Positions 26,401-35,747 of a stretch of 64,000 nucleotides of DNA are shown in pieces. The position numbers and the translations under genes are program-made. This DNA is from Acidobacteriota bacterium (GTDB lineage Bacteria > Acidobacteriota > Terriglobia > Terriglobales > Acidobacteriaceae), in the NCBI GenBank assembly GCA_021806005.1, contig JAJZDM010000003.1, positions 35,979 through 99,978 of the forward strand, in the 5' to 3' direction. A model generated the notes under the pieces. It was not told the DNA's origin, searched no databases, and worked only from the letters and a program-made list of their open reading frames with translations. Every line of letters starts with the position of its first letter. Position 1 is the first letter of the stretch.

Positions 26401-27114
26401 TCACTGCCGCTCCGCTGAGCCTCGCAAGGGATCAGGATCCACTGCATCGATTGTAGCCGAGCCGCGCTTGACTTCAAGCTCTTTGCTGCGCAGCAGGCTC
26501 ACCACGTCTTCCATGGCCAGTTCCCAGCGGCGGCGCGCGATCTCCGGCTCCGTACCCAGCGCCGTGAGATAGACGGTCACCGCAAAGCCCTCCAGCGGAC
26601 CGGAGAGATCCAGCAACGCCGGGCGAAGCACGAACTCCAGTGCGGCCTCAGCGTGGACCAGTCGCTGCGCCCTTCTTGCAATCCGGTCCATCCGGTCCTG
26701 TTGCTGATGAGCGGAGGCGAAGACCGAACGCTCCCGCCACAGCAGATCGATGTAGCTGGCAAAGCCATAGCCCGCATCCTCCTCGGGCAGCATCAGTTCC
26801 AGGCGCAGGGCGTCGAGCCTCTCACAATGTTCCGCGTCGGGACCGGCGTCCGCGCCAGACCGCGCCAGCCGCCAAGCGTCACACTTGGCGGTGAGAAACG
26901 GCGATCGCGTGGCGTTGAGCGAGCGCAGCGCGCGGGCCAGGCAGGGGTTCTGTTCCGCCTCCGGAATCTCCGCGATGTCGTAAGGATTGGCGCGAAGGTC
27001 AATGAACCGCATCCCGGCGCCGGTGTTGGGCAGGCTTACGGCTCCCTCGGCGGACCAGGGAACGATCAGCACCGGTGAATCCAGAGAACACTCAGCAGTC
27101 CACTCGCACAGCAT
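26401..27114 (-). CDS. Hypothetical protein, no recognised domain
   Basis: This is an open frame of 237 codons with normal-looking amino-acid composition and no stop-prone competing frame of the same quality. The protein is soluble and probably mostly alpha-helical in its second half ('RMDRIARRAQRLVHAEAALEF'). No signal peptide, cysteine cluster or catalytic motif is evident, and I do not recognise the family. It lies 40 bp upstream of the YheT gene on the same strand (27155 onwards is upstream in transcription), so the two could share a transcript. The start at 27114 (ATG) has no strong ribosome site, so its N-terminus is uncertain. Confidence 0.6.
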   Translation of the reverse strand: MLCEWTAECSLDSPVLIVPWSAEGAVSLPNTGAGMRFIDLRANPYDIAEIPEAEQNPCLARALRSLNATRSPFLTAKCDAWRLARSGADAGPDAEHCERLDALRLELMLPEEDAGYGFASYIDLLWRERSVFASAHQQQDRMDRIARRAQRLVHAEAALEFVLRPALLDLSGPLEGFAVTVYLTALGTEPEIARRRWELAMEDVVSLLRSKELEVKRGSATIDAVDPDPLRGSAERQ

Positions 27115-27154
27115 CAGCCTTTAGGATACTGCACAACCACCGGCTGGCGTTGCG

Positions 27155-28249
27155 TCATGCGTGAGCCAGAACAAAGCGCAACGTGGTCTGCTCGGCCCAG
27201 TATCCGTCGTTACCGGTAGCGGGATCAGATGGCTCCAGAAAGGCGCAGTGACCCCCGTGGCCGGTCATCAGGAACACGATGTTGGGATTCTCTGCGATGA
27301 TCTGGCGAGACTCTGCCCGGATGCGAACAAACGGATCATCCTCAGCATGCAGAAGCAGCGTGGGCACCATAATACGGTCCAGCACGCGTGCGGCAGCCGC
27401 CCGGTGGTAGTAGTCGTCCGCCGACGCAAATCCGCAGTAGAGCGCGGTGATATGCTCATCGAACTCACGCAGCGAACCCACATGGTTCGCACGATGAGGA
27501 TCATAAGCTCGCGGGAAGAGCGCTGCCTTCCGTCGAAAGCGCCGGACCAGATCACGAACGAACTTGCGCTCATAGATGCGGTTCCAGGGCTCATGCAGCG
27601 CATCGGCGGAGGCCGCCAGGTCCAGTGCCGGAGAGACTCCCACCACCGAACGCAGTTGCCGGGGCGCGCTGCTGCCCAGGTCGCCTGCCAGCTTGAGCAC
27701 CAGATTCCCCCCCATGGAATACCCGATCAACGCCACGGACTGCAATCCCTCTGTACTCACAAAGTGGTGCAGCACCCGCTCCACGTCCTGGGACAAGCCG
27801 GAGTGATACAAAGTTGGAGTGAGGCGCAGCATCTCATCTTTATTCCCGGGGCTGCAGTTGCGCATGTTCATACGAACCACATTCCAGCCGGCGCGCCACA
27901 GCTTGTTGGCATTGCCAATCACGTACTGAGAGCGTGACGAGCCCTCCAGGCCATGCAGAATGATCGCCGTCGGGCACTCTGGCCGTTGCGGAAGCGCCTG
28001 CCAGTGGCACTCGCAGAGCACCTGGCTGGATATCTGGGAACCATGCGCGGAAGACACCTCCACCAACTCCGCCACCGGCTCCGGAAGATCATGGGTTCGG
28101 GGCAGAAAGTTGCCAAGGATAGTCTGCAGATGCCCGTTTCTCATCCACCGTCGCGGAGCGAAACGCGGATACTCCGCGGGCCACCCGCTCTGCTCCGCTA
28201 CCTCCAGATCCCGTTCTGTGCTGGTCTTGGCAAGGGTGCCGGGACTCAT
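27155..28249 (-). CDS. YheT-family alpha/beta hydrolase
   Basis: This is a cytoplasmic alpha/beta-hydrolase of about 364 residues with the family N-terminus 'RRWMRNGHLQTILGNFLPR'. The oxyanion stretch is 'ILHGLEGSS' and the nucleophile elbow is 'GYSMGGN' (Ser). The acid is in 'HAEDDPFVRI' and the catalytic His is in 'GHGGHCAFLE'. The family includes esterases of uncertain natural substrate (E. coli YheT type). ATG 28249 is preferred; the track start at 28264 adds only five residues. It follows cimA on the same strand, 103 bp from the cimA stop. Confidence 0.9.
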   Translation of the reverse strand: MSPGTLAKTSTERDLEVAEQSGWPAEYPRFAPRRWMRNGHLQTILGNFLPRTHDLPEPVAELVEVSSAHGSQISSQVLCECHWQALPQRPECPTAIILHGLEGSSRSQYVIGNANKLWRAGWNVVRMNMRNCSPGNKDEMLRLTPTLYHSGLSQDVERVLHHFVSTEGLQSVALIGYSMGGNLVLKLAGDLGSSAPRQLRSVVGVSPALDLAASADALHEPWNRIYERKFVRDLVRRFRRKAALFPRAYDPHRANHVGSLREFDEHITALYCGFASADDYYHRAAAARVLDRIMVPTLLLHAEDDPFVRIRAESRQIIAENPNIVFLMTGHGGHCAFLEPSDPATGNDGYWAEQTTLRFVLAHA

Positions 28250-28351
28250 GCGCCCCCTCTGCACTGAAAAGTTCCAGCCCCGGAGGGATGGGAAGACAGA
28301 GCGATGCGGCAGAAAGCAGCCTTTGCGAAGACGCTCATGACTTGCTCCCCG

Positions 28352-30022
28352 CTACTCCGCATGCGCTTCTCCCCCCTTCACCATCAGCCAATAGTGGAAG
28401 CCATCGACGATGGCCATGAGTGCGGCCTGGTTGAGATCGCTGCTGACGCCCGCAGTGACCCAGGGTTCATGGCCGTCGGCGTTGAAGCTGGCCGTGACGC
28501 GGACGTGCGCCGCGGAGTCATGGGCCTTGATGTCCAGCGCCGCGACCGTGAAGGTTCCCAGCCGCATCTCGGCGAGTTCCGGATACCACTTGTCCAGTTC
28601 GCTGCGCAATGCTTTGGTAATCGCATCCACCGGACCGGCGCCCTCGCCGCGAGTGGTGGCCAGGGTGGACTCGCCGTTGCGATGACCGACGCTCAGGCTC
28701 ATGAATGCCTGAATGAAGCGCCCCCCGATCTCGTCGGATTCGTCAAACACCCGCCAACTTCTCACCGTGAACCAGTTGCGCCAGCCTCCCAGCGTGCGCA
28801 TGCACGCCAGGCGAAAGGAGACCTCGCTGGAGGTGTATCCACCTCCCTCGACCATCGCCTGGTTGGCATCCATCAGCGACTGCGCCTGAGCGGAGGTCAG
28901 GGGAACTCCAAGTGACTCCGAGAGCAGCATGATATTGGCCCGGCCCGACTGCGCGTTGACCCCGATCACGGGGCTGGCTCCCACCTGGGCAGGATCGCAC
29001 CACAAGTAGGCGCCCGGATCCTTGCGTTCGCTGGAGCCATGCATGCCCGCCCAGGTCCCAAAAGCCCCCAGGCCGACGATCGGAGTTCCATGGGGAGTCT
29101 CAAGTCCAAAGGCAGCGTAGGCGGCGTGGGCCATACCGGTCAGCCCGGTCAGCGCCTCGGGAGAGACAAACTCTGCCTCGCCGCGCAGTTGCATGGCTCC
29201 GATCACGGTGGTGAGGTTCACATTGCCGCAGCGTTCGCCTGTACCGATCAGCGTGCCCTGCACATGCATGGCTCCCGCCTGGATGGCGGCGCGGGTGTTG
29301 GCAACGCCCAGGCCACGATCGGTGTGGCCATGGAAGCCGAAGCTGGCCTGCGGAAACTCCCCGGTCAACCTCTTGAAGGCCTCTCGCACCTCCTCTGGGC
29401 TCGCGCCGCCGTTGGTATCGCAGACCACGATGCGGCTTACCTTCTGACCCACGCACTGCTCGGTCAAGCGATGAAAGTACTCCAGGCTCTGCTGCTCGAA
29501 GTCAGGGTCGCAGGGGCGGCCACACTCCCGTCGTCCGCAACTGGCGTCCATGGCATGTTCCAGGTCGACCAGGACCTCCAGCCCATGCGACTGCAGGCAG
29601 TCAATGGTCTCCCAGGCCATGCGCAGATTCTCCTCCGGCGTAGCCTCCAGCGATCGCTCCACATCCAGCAGCCGGCTCTTAAGCACGATCACCGCGGTGC
29701 GAACCAGATGCCGATGGTGCAACATGAACTTCACGTCGGGCCAGTCCTCCACCCGCGCGCCGCGGCCACGCGAACGGCCAAAGAGCGCCAACTTCATGGC
29801 GCCGGTGTCCACCGAAGCCAAGGCGCCGGCTAACTCCGCAACAAACTGGTTGGCGCCGGCAAAGCCAATCTCCGCATAGCGCACCCCAAACCTGGCCATG
29901 CGCTCCAGCAGACGCACGGCATTGGGGATGGAGATCTCCAGGTTCGGCTGTTGCAGGCCATCCCGCAGGCTGGTATCAAATAACTCGACGAACTTGATGT
30001 TTCCTGGGTTGGCGTCCTGCAT
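28352..30022 (-). CDS. cimA: (R)-citramalate synthase
   Basis: The enzyme condenses pyruvate and acetyl-CoA to (R)-citramalate, the first step of a threonine-independent isoleucine pathway. The HMGL-like TIM barrel carries 'ELFDTSLRDGLQQPN' (metal Asp, catalytic Arg), 'HGHTDRGLGVANT' (metal His pair) and 'GTGERCGNVNLTT'. The C-terminal 130 residues form the LeuA-type regulatory dimer domain, where isoleucine would bind. At 556 residues it matches the long citramalate synthase group rather than 2-isopropylmalate synthase, but a mixed specificity cannot be excluded by eye. ATG 30022 is preceded by 'AGAAGAG'. Confidence 0.9.
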   Translation of the reverse strand: MQDANPGNIKFVELFDTSLRDGLQQPNLEISIPNAVRLLERMARFGVRYAEIGFAGANQFVAELAGALASVDTGAMKLALFGRSRGRGARVEDWPDVKFMLHHRHLVRTAVIVLKSRLLDVERSLEATPEENLRMAWETIDCLQSHGLEVLVDLEHAMDASCGRRECGRPCDPDFEQQSLEYFHRLTEQCVGQKVSRIVVCDTNGGASPEEVREAFKRLTGEFPQASFGFHGHTDRGLGVANTRAAIQAGAMHVQGTLIGTGERCGNVNLTTVIGAMQLRGEAEFVSPEALTGLTGMAHAAYAAFGLETPHGTPIVGLGAFGTWAGMHGSSERKDPGAYLWCDPAQVGASPVIGVNAQSGRANIMLLSESLGVPLTSAQAQSLMDANQAMVEGGGYTSSEVSFRLACMRTLGGWRNWFTVRSWRVFDESDEIGGRFIQAFMSLSVGHRNGESTLATTRGEGAGPVDAITKALRSELDKWYPELAEMRLGTFTVAALDIKAHDSAAHVRVTASFNADGHEPWVTAGVSSDLNQAALMAIVDGFHYWLMVKGGEAHAE

Positions 30023-30167
30023 CTCTTCTACTCGGGCTCAAAGTCTCTGCCGGAAGGCCGACAGGGGGGAGTACTCCTATTTAACCATGCGGCTCAGCCC
30101 GCTGCGGCTGGCCCTGGAGCCGGTCCCGGGCAGGGACGCACCCGGGGAATGCGGCCGCAGCCATCTT

Positions 30168-31658
30168 CTACCCTCGATGCTCCGCGTTAACCAGCCGGGT
30201 CACGATGTTGGTGGTGGAGAATCCCTCCACCGTGGGCACAATCTCCACCCGCCCCCCGGCCGCGAGCACCTCTTCATGGCCCACCACGGTCGCCACCGAG
30301 TAGTCGCCGCCCTTCACCAGAACATCCGGCTTTACCGCTCCAATCAGCTCCAGCGGCGTATCCTCCTCGAAGATCACCACCGCATCCACGGCGGCCAGGG
30401 CTGCCATCACCCGGGCGCGCTCTCGTTCGCCCACCACGGGACGCGAGGGCCCCTTCAGCCGGCGCACGCTCGCATCCGAATTCAGCCCCAGCACCAGCTT
30501 GGTTCCAAAACGGTGGCACTGCTCCAGCAGCGTCACGTGACCCACATGCAGCAGGTCAAAGCATCCGTTGGTAAACACAATTGTCTCCCCGGCCGCCCTC
30601 CACTCGGCCACACGCCTGGCCACTCGCTCCCGGGCAATCACCTTCTCTCCGCCGGTGATTCCGCTGGAGGGGGTCAACGCTGCAATCAGTTCATGCTGGG
30701 CAATGGGCACGGTCCCCATCTTGCCCACCACAATCCCAGCCGCCAGATTCGCCAACTCGACCGCGGTCTGAATCTGCAGACCTCCGCAGAGCGCGGCAGC
30801 CAGGGTAGCGATCACCGTGTCGCCGGCGCCAGAGACATCATAGACCTCCCGGGCGCGCGCCGGGGAGTGAAACTCTCCCCCTTCCCACAGTACCCGGATG
30901 CCTCTCTCGCTCATGGTCACCGCCAGGTACTTCAGCCCGAACTGCTCGCGCTGGGCCTCGCCTGCCTCCAGCAGCGCCGCGGGCAGATCCATCCCCACCC
31001 CGGTCGCAGCCGAGAGCTCATGCAGGTTCGGGCAGACCATCGTCGCTCCCGCATACTTACCGAAGTCTCTGCTCTTGGGATCAGCCAGCACCGGAATCCC
31101 TGCGGCGTTGGCGGCGGCGATGAGGCCGGCGCAGATCTCTGCCGATAAAGCACCCTTGGCATAGTCGGAGAGAACCACCGCCTGCACCTGGCTGACCATC
31201 CTTTGCGCACTCTCCTGCAAACTCCGCTGCTCCTTAGCCGAGGGCTCCTCCCGGCTCTCGACGTCCAGGCGCAACAACTGCTGCTGGCGTCCCACGATCC
31301 GGGTCTTGGATGTGGTTGGCTGGGTGGTGGTCACCACAGAAGATGTGTCAATCCCCGCGGCGGCGAGCAAGGCGGCAAGCTCGTCCTTGTCCTTATCCTC
31401 GCCCCAGAAGCCAGCCAGCACCACCTTGCAGCCCAGCCCGGCCAGATTCATGGCGACGTTGGCCGCACCGCCTGCCCGCTCATAATGCTGGGCGCGGCGC
31501 AGTACAGGTACTGGAGCCTCGGGCGAAATTCTGTCCACCTCTCCCAGAATGTAGCGATCGAGCATCAGATCCCCAACCACCAGCACCGATAAGCGCCCAA
31601 AACCACCCTCCAGCAATCCCAGAACCGCATCCGTCTCTGGCAGCATGATCGTCTCCAC
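30168..31658 (-). CDS. hldE: Bifunctional heptose-7-phosphate kinase / heptose-1-phosphate adenylyltransferase
   Basis: This enzyme makes ADP-heptose precursor for the LPS core. The N-terminal ribokinase-fold kinase (about 1-330) shows 'GGAANVAMNLAGLG' and the anion-hole motif 'DVSGAGDTVIATLAA'. The C-terminal nucleotidyltransferase (about 355-496) shows 'FTNGCFDLLHVGH' (HxGH), 'AAVDAVVIFEEDTP' and 'VLVKGGDYS'. The order kinase-adenylyltransferase and the length of 496 residues are typical. It follows the family-9 glycosyltransferase on the same strand after 24 bp, so they form an LPS-heptose operon. ATG 31658 or ATG 31646 could be the start. Confidence 0.95.
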   Translation of the reverse strand: METIMLPETDAVLGLLEGGFGRLSVLVVGDLMLDRYILGEVDRISPEAPVPVLRRAQHYERAGGAANVAMNLAGLGCKVVLAGFWGEDKDKDELAALLAAAGIDTSSVVTTTQPTTSKTRIVGRQQQLLRLDVESREEPSAKEQRSLQESAQRMVSQVQAVVLSDYAKGALSAEICAGLIAAANAAGIPVLADPKSRDFGKYAGATMVCPNLHELSAATGVGMDLPAALLEAGEAQREQFGLKYLAVTMSERGIRVLWEGGEFHSPARAREVYDVSGAGDTVIATLAAALCGGLQIQTAVELANLAAGIVVGKMGTVPIAQHELIAALTPSSGITGGEKVIARERVARRVAEWRAAGETIVFTNGCFDLLHVGHVTLLEQCHRFGTKLVLGLNSDASVRRLKGPSRPVVGERERARVMAALAAVDAVVIFEEDTPLELIGAVKPDVLVKGGDYSVATVVGHEEVLAAGGRVEIVPTVEGFSTTNIVTRLVNAEHRG

Positions 31659-31682
31659 TCTCAGGGTTCATGACTCGATCCA

Positions 31683-32816
31683 TCATCGCACCGGTTCCGC
31701 CACCATCGCGGCCCGCACCTCATCCATCACCTCGGCGACAGTAATCGACATCAGACACCTCTTCTCTTCTTTGATGCAGGTCTCCAGGCCGCACCCCCAG
31801 CACTCCACCCGGTGGTAGAGCACGCGGTGCCGGGCTCCATAGGGAAACCACTGCCGGGGAATGTTGCGCGCGGAGAAGACCGCTACAACCGGAGTGCCCA
31901 CAGCGGCGGCCAGGTGCATGGGGCCGCTGTCGTGACCAACAAACAGCCTGGCCTGCGCGATGGCCGCCGCACTCTGGCGGGGCGTCAGGCGGCCGCACAG
32001 ATCCAGAACCGGTCCGCCTCCGTTCTCGCTCCATTGCCGGGCGGCCAGGCGGCTGGCCTCACTCTCCTCGCCGGCGCCGATCAGCAGCAGGACGCGCTTC
32101 GGAAACTCCCCCGCCATCCGCCCCAGCAACTCATTCCAGTTCTCCAGGCCCCAGTCCTTGGCCTGCACCTTGGTGCCGACGCTCACCGCGATTCGCTCCG
32201 CCTGCGGATCACTGGTCTGCAGCATCTCCAGCGCGTACTGCTTCTCGGCTCTGCTGAGGTGTAGATCCCAGCTCTGCGGATCGCGCAACCTTCCCGGATC
32301 TGAGATATCGACCACTGTGGCAAGTTCGCCGATACAGCGGGCCAGCCTTCCGGCCTCCGGCTCCAGGTTGCCGTTGCCCATGGCGTGGTCCTTGCCGCCG
32401 GTCACGGCACCATAAAAGTTCCGCTGCATCCCCTCGGTGACAGGAACGCCGATCAGCCGGCGTACGCCGCAGAGCCGAAAAAAAATCTCATCCCGCCGCG
32501 CCGCCTTCACTCCTCGGGCGGCAGCCAGATACACCAGCACCTGGGGCCTCCAGCGCACAAGGGTCCACCACAAGCGCAGCAGCTCAAGCGGGCTTCTGGT
32601 GCCCACACTGTAACGCAGGTAGCCCTCCACCAGCCCCGACCCCTCCAGCACCGCCGCTGCCGCAGGCGCCTTGGCGTTCACCGGAAAGTTGGTTAACATC
32701 CGGCGTTCCGAATCGGGAAACGCCCGCGCCACCAGGTGCAGCGCCGGCAGAGCCACCACCATGTCGCCCAGGCTGCCCAGCCGGTAGATCAACAACCTCC
32801 GCATCCTCTTCGCCAT
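31683..32816 (-). CDS. Glycosyltransferase family 9 (heptosyltransferase-like)
   Basis: This cytoplasmic GT-B enzyme is expected to transfer heptose from ADP-heptose to the lipid A core, consistent with hldE directly downstream. It begins 'LLIYRLGSLGDMVVALP', the usual GT9 N-terminus, and has the nucleotide-sugar site 'FVGHDSGPMHLAAAVGTP'. A cysteine-rich C-terminal strip ('CWGCGLETC', 'CLMSI') is common in this group. ATG 32816 is chosen; the track's longer ORF to 32996 runs into the divergent promoter region and has no family similarity. The length is about 377 residues. Confidence 0.9.
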   Translation of the reverse strand: MAKRMRRLLIYRLGSLGDMVVALPALHLVARAFPDSERRMLTNFPVNAKAPAAAAVLEGSGLVEGYLRYSVGTRSPLELLRLWWTLVRWRPQVLVYLAAARGVKAARRDEIFFRLCGVRRLIGVPVTEGMQRNFYGAVTGGKDHAMGNGNLEPEAGRLARCIGELATVVDISDPGRLRDPQSWDLHLSRAEKQYALEMLQTSDPQAERIAVSVGTKVQAKDWGLENWNELLGRMAGEFPKRVLLLIGAGEESEASRLAARQWSENGGGPVLDLCGRLTPRQSAAAIAQARLFVGHDSGPMHLAAAVGTPVVAVFSARNIPRQWFPYGARHRVLYHRVECWGCGLETCIKEEKRCLMSITVAEVMDEVRAAMVAEPVR

Positions 32817-33062
32817 AGCCTTCAGTGTCGCATCGGCGCCATCCCTCACCAAGCCTTTGGAACCTGCTTCGGTCACCCGGCTCCGGCCGGTCGCCCAGAC
32901 CGGAAACCTGCGCCCTGGACCCGCAGAATGTCCGAAGTTCCTGCCCTTCCCGGAGTTCGTTGCCCCCACCCTGCTCCCGTCCGAGCCTGGACCCACTCTC
33001 TGGCCTCCAGGCAGCAGCTACCACTTGCACCGCGCCTCCGTTATGCTTGCAATCACCAATCT

Positions 33063-33644
33063 ATGTTGGACGCCTCGCACATCGCCGCCCTGCAGGACGA
33101 GTTCACCGCCCACGGTCATGACCCCTCCCTGCCCGCCGCTATGGCCTCCGGAAGCTTTGACCAACTCGTCCTGGACCAGCATCGGGCCAACTACGACCTG
33201 TGGCACTGCGAAGATCAGGCCCGCGATCCCCAAGCCTCCGATCGCACCATCGTTCAGGTCAAACATCAGATCGATCGTCTCAACCAGATCCGCAACGATC
33301 TCGCCGAGCAGTTGGATCTCACCCTGCTGGCCCGGGCCGAGCAGAACAGTGCGGCCCCGCTCCACTCCGAGTCCCCCGGCCTGATGATCGACCGGCTCTC
33401 CATCCTGGCGCTCAAGATCTTTCACACCCGCGAGCAACTGCACCGCTCCACCCCGGAGCACCAGATGCGCAACCAATCCCGGCTTCTGGTGTTGAAGGAA
33501 CAGCGTACCGATCTGGCCGCCTGCCTGGACACCCTCTGGTCCGACGTCCTCTCCGGCCGCCGCCGTTTCAAGCTTTACCGTCAACTAAAGATGTACAACG
33601 ATCCGGATCTCAACCCGGTGTTCTATACTCGCTCTTCAACCTGA
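33063..33644 (+). CDS. DUF4254 family protein
   Basis: This 193-residue, strongly helical soluble protein belongs to DUF4254. The central motif is 'LMIDRLSILALKIFHTREQ', followed by 'RLLVLKEQRTDLAACLDTL' and a basic C-terminus ('FKLYRQLKMYND'). No catalytic activity is known for the family. It is commonly found beside glycosyltransferases and LPS genes, as here, where it is divergent from GT9-hldE. ATG 33063 is the start that leaves the conserved N-terminus ('ASHIAALQDEF'); the track ORF from 32736 extends back over the divergent gene. Confidence 0.85.
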   Translation: MLDASHIAALQDEFTAHGHDPSLPAAMASGSFDQLVLDQHRANYDLWHCEDQARDPQASDRTIVQVKHQIDRLNQIRNDLAEQLDLTLLARAEQNSAAPLHSESPGLMIDRLSILALKIFHTREQLHRSTPEHQMRNQSRLLVLKEQRTDLAACLDTLWSDVLSGRRRFKLYRQLKMYNDPDLNPVFYTRSST

Positions 33645-33682
33645 ACGGTTACAGTCTGATCCCTTATCCGTTACACTCTCAT

Positions 33683-33712
33683 TTGACCACCGTCATCGAA
33701 CCCTCGTATAAA
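33683..33712 (+). promoter_or_regulatory. Sigma-70-type promoter for the TPR gene
   Basis: TTGACC (33683-33688) and TATAAA (33707-33712) are separated by 18 bases. This is the best -35/-10 pair I noticed in the window, placed about 55 bp before the ATG of the TPR gene at 33768. Confidence 0.6.
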
Positions 33713-33767
33713 GCCATTGAATACCGAACCAATCCATCTCTCACCTGACTGTGTCCCCGAGAACAAC

Positions 33768-34349
33768 ATGGCAATCAAGCAGTCTTCTTCAACCTCCGAC
33801 ACCAGCGACGCGCAGAAGGCGCACCGAGCCTCGAAAACCCTCGCAGGCAATGCACAGCGCGCCGTTGATCCCGCTCGCAAGTCCACGCTCGCCCTCTACG
33901 AGAGCGCCATCAAGCTGATGCAGACCGGAAAATTCGACAAGGCTCACGATGCCTTCAGTCGGATGCTGGAGTCCGCGCCGCAGGATCTGGCCGACCGCAT
34001 CCGCATGTACATCTCCGCCTGCGTGATCCAGATCGAAAAGAGCTCCACCAGCTTTCAAACTCACGAAGAGCGTTACGACTACGCCATCTCTCTGCTCAAC
34101 CAGGGCAACTATGAGGATGCCCGGGAACACCTCCAGCAGATCCTTGTCGAGGAGCAGGCGGCCGACTACGCCTTTTATGGCCTGGCGCTTCTCGCCAGCC
34201 TGACCGGCGATGCGGATACCTGCATCGAGCACCTGGCAGAGGCGATTCGGCTCAATGGACAGAACCGCCTTCAGGCGCGCCTGGACTCGGACTTCGACGG
34301 CGTTGCCGACGATCCACGCTTCACGGAACTCCTCTATCCGGAGATCTGA
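33768..34349 (+). CDS. TPR-containing protein with end-of-group motif
   Basis: This small cytoplasmic protein (about 193 residues) has a disordered Ser/Thr-rich N-terminus followed by TPR-like helix pairs ('YESAIKLMQTGKFDKAHDAF', 'YDYAISLLNQGNYEDAREHL', 'YGLALLASLTGDADTCIEHL'). It ends in the 'DDPRFTELL' signature of the TPR end-of-group domain. It is likely a scaffold; the partner is unknown. ATG 33768 is preferred to the track's TTG at 33717. A clear sigma-70-type promoter lies upstream and a strong hairpin follows the stop, suggesting a single-gene unit. Confidence 0.82.
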   Translation: MAIKQSSSTSDTSDAQKAHRASKTLAGNAQRAVDPARKSTLALYESAIKLMQTGKFDKAHDAFSRMLESAPQDLADRIRMYISACVIQIEKSSTSFQTHEERYDYAISLLNQGNYEDAREHLQQILVEEQAADYAFYGLALLASLTGDADTCIEHLAEAIRLNGQNRLQARLDSDFDGVADDPRFTELLYPEI

Positions 34350-34386
34350 CGCCGCAGCCACTCCTGCTCGCCGACTGTTCTTCCCC

Positions 34387-34413
34387 AGGCCCGCCACTGC
34401 CGCGGGCGGGCCT
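34387..34413 (+). terminator. Strong hairpin after the TPR gene
   Basis: AGGCCCGCC pairs perfectly with GGCGGGCCT (9 bp, 9-base loop), 38 bp after the stop codon. There is no T-run after it, so it may stabilise the 3' end or act as a weak or factor-assisted terminator rather than a canonical one. Confidence 0.45.
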
Positions 34414-34619
34414 CCTCATCCTCCTCCGCAATGCCGCAGACTTCAGGCCGTCCTTGCGGCCTGCCATGGCGACGCCAGGTCGCAATCTGAAGCACCATGC
34501 AATCCATGGCCCCGTTTCAGATCTCATTCTCCGGATTGCACTTACCAATTCTGGTTCGCATAGACAAAAATGCGGAAAACGCCGCACCTCACTTCTGCGT
34601 CCGAATACACTGTTAGCCA

Positions 34620-35648
34620 ATGACCCAGTCACGTCAGCTTCGCGTAGTCGCTATCGGCGGTGGAACCGGACTGTCCACGCTCCTGCGCGGGTTGAAGTCC
34701 TATGTAGCACCAGCTTCCGGCACACCCCCACCCGCCTATCCCGCGCCCAATCCGAAGCCCACACTCATCGACGAACTCTCCGCCATCGTTACGGTGACCG
34801 ACGATGGTGGCTCCTCCGGCCGTCTGCGCGAAGACCTGAACATGCTTCCTCCGGGCGATATCCGCAACTGCCTGGTTGCGCTCTCTCCGGATGAGACCCT
34901 CCTCTCTCGCCTCTTCCAGTACCGATTTGCCAACGGCGACCTGCAGGGGCACAGCTTCGGCAATCTCTTCCTCGCTGCCCTCACCGGCATCACCGGGGAC
35001 TTCGGCCAGGCGGTTCAGACGAGTTCGCAGATTTTGAACAGCCGAGGCCGTATCTACCCCTGCACCATGGCCAACGCCACCATCTCAGCGCGCATGGACG
35101 ACGGCTCCATCGTTCATGGCGAGACAAACATTACAGCCTCCCAGCGCTCCATCACCGAGTTGATGCTTACCCCCACCGATGCCCGGGCGCTTCCCGAAGC
35201 CCTGGAAGCCATCGCCTCCGCCGACCTGATCACGATCGGCCCCGGCTCCCTCTACACCTCACTGATCACCAATCTGCTGGTCCGCGATGTTCCCCAGGCC
35301 ATCGCCCGCAGCCACGCAACGCGGGTCTTCATCTGCAATCTGATGACTCAGGCCAATGAGAGCCTTGGTCTGACAGCCTCCCAGCACATCGAAAAGATCC
35401 TGGACCACGCCGGCAGCCAGATCTTCGACTACGCTCTGATCAACACGGGCCCGGTGGACGCCAGGACGCTGGATCAGTATGCCCGCTCCGGACAGTCTCC
35501 CATCGAGGCCGATCTGAACCGTATCCGCGCTCTGGGCGTGGTGCCGATCACTGGCAACTTCGTCCATCAGGGCGACGTCCTGCGCCATAGCTATGACGTT
35601 CTGGCAGAAACTGTCTTGCAACTGGCTCTGGAAACCTCCGCCGTATAA
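34620..35648 (+). CDS. yvcK: YvcK-type UDP-sugar-binding gluconeogenesis factor
   Basis: This protein of the CofD/YvcK fold (342 residues) starts with the Rossmann stretch 'VVAIGGGTGLSTLLRGLK'. It also has 'TVTDDGGSSGRLR', 'PPGDIRNCLVALS' and 'GHSFGNLFLAAL'. In Bacillus and mycobacteria YvcK binds UDP-GlcNAc and links central carbon flow to cell-wall synthesis; a similar role is inferred here. No whiA or rapZ is next to it, unlike the Gram-positive layout. ATG 34620 opens directly on the conserved N-terminus. Confidence 0.93.
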   Translation: MTQSRQLRVVAIGGGTGLSTLLRGLKSYVAPASGTPPPAYPAPNPKPTLIDELSAIVTVTDDGGSSGRLREDLNMLPPGDIRNCLVALSPDETLLSRLFQYRFANGDLQGHSFGNLFLAALTGITGDFGQAVQTSSQILNSRGRIYPCTMANATISARMDDGSIVHGETNITASQRSITELMLTPTDARALPEALEAIASADLITIGPGSLYTSLITNLLVRDVPQAIARSHATRVFICNLMTQANESLGLTASQHIEKILDHAGSQIFDYALINTGPVDARTLDQYARSGQSPIEADLNRIRALGVVPITGNFVHQGDVLRHSYDVLAETVLQLALETSAV

Positions 35649-35747
35649 GATCCCGTAAGTCATCTTCGTCAGGCTGTCCTCATCCCAAAATCCCCCTGCG
35701 CATCTCCCGGCCGCGCCATTCCCAGCCGTTCCATCCCCAGCCACACC

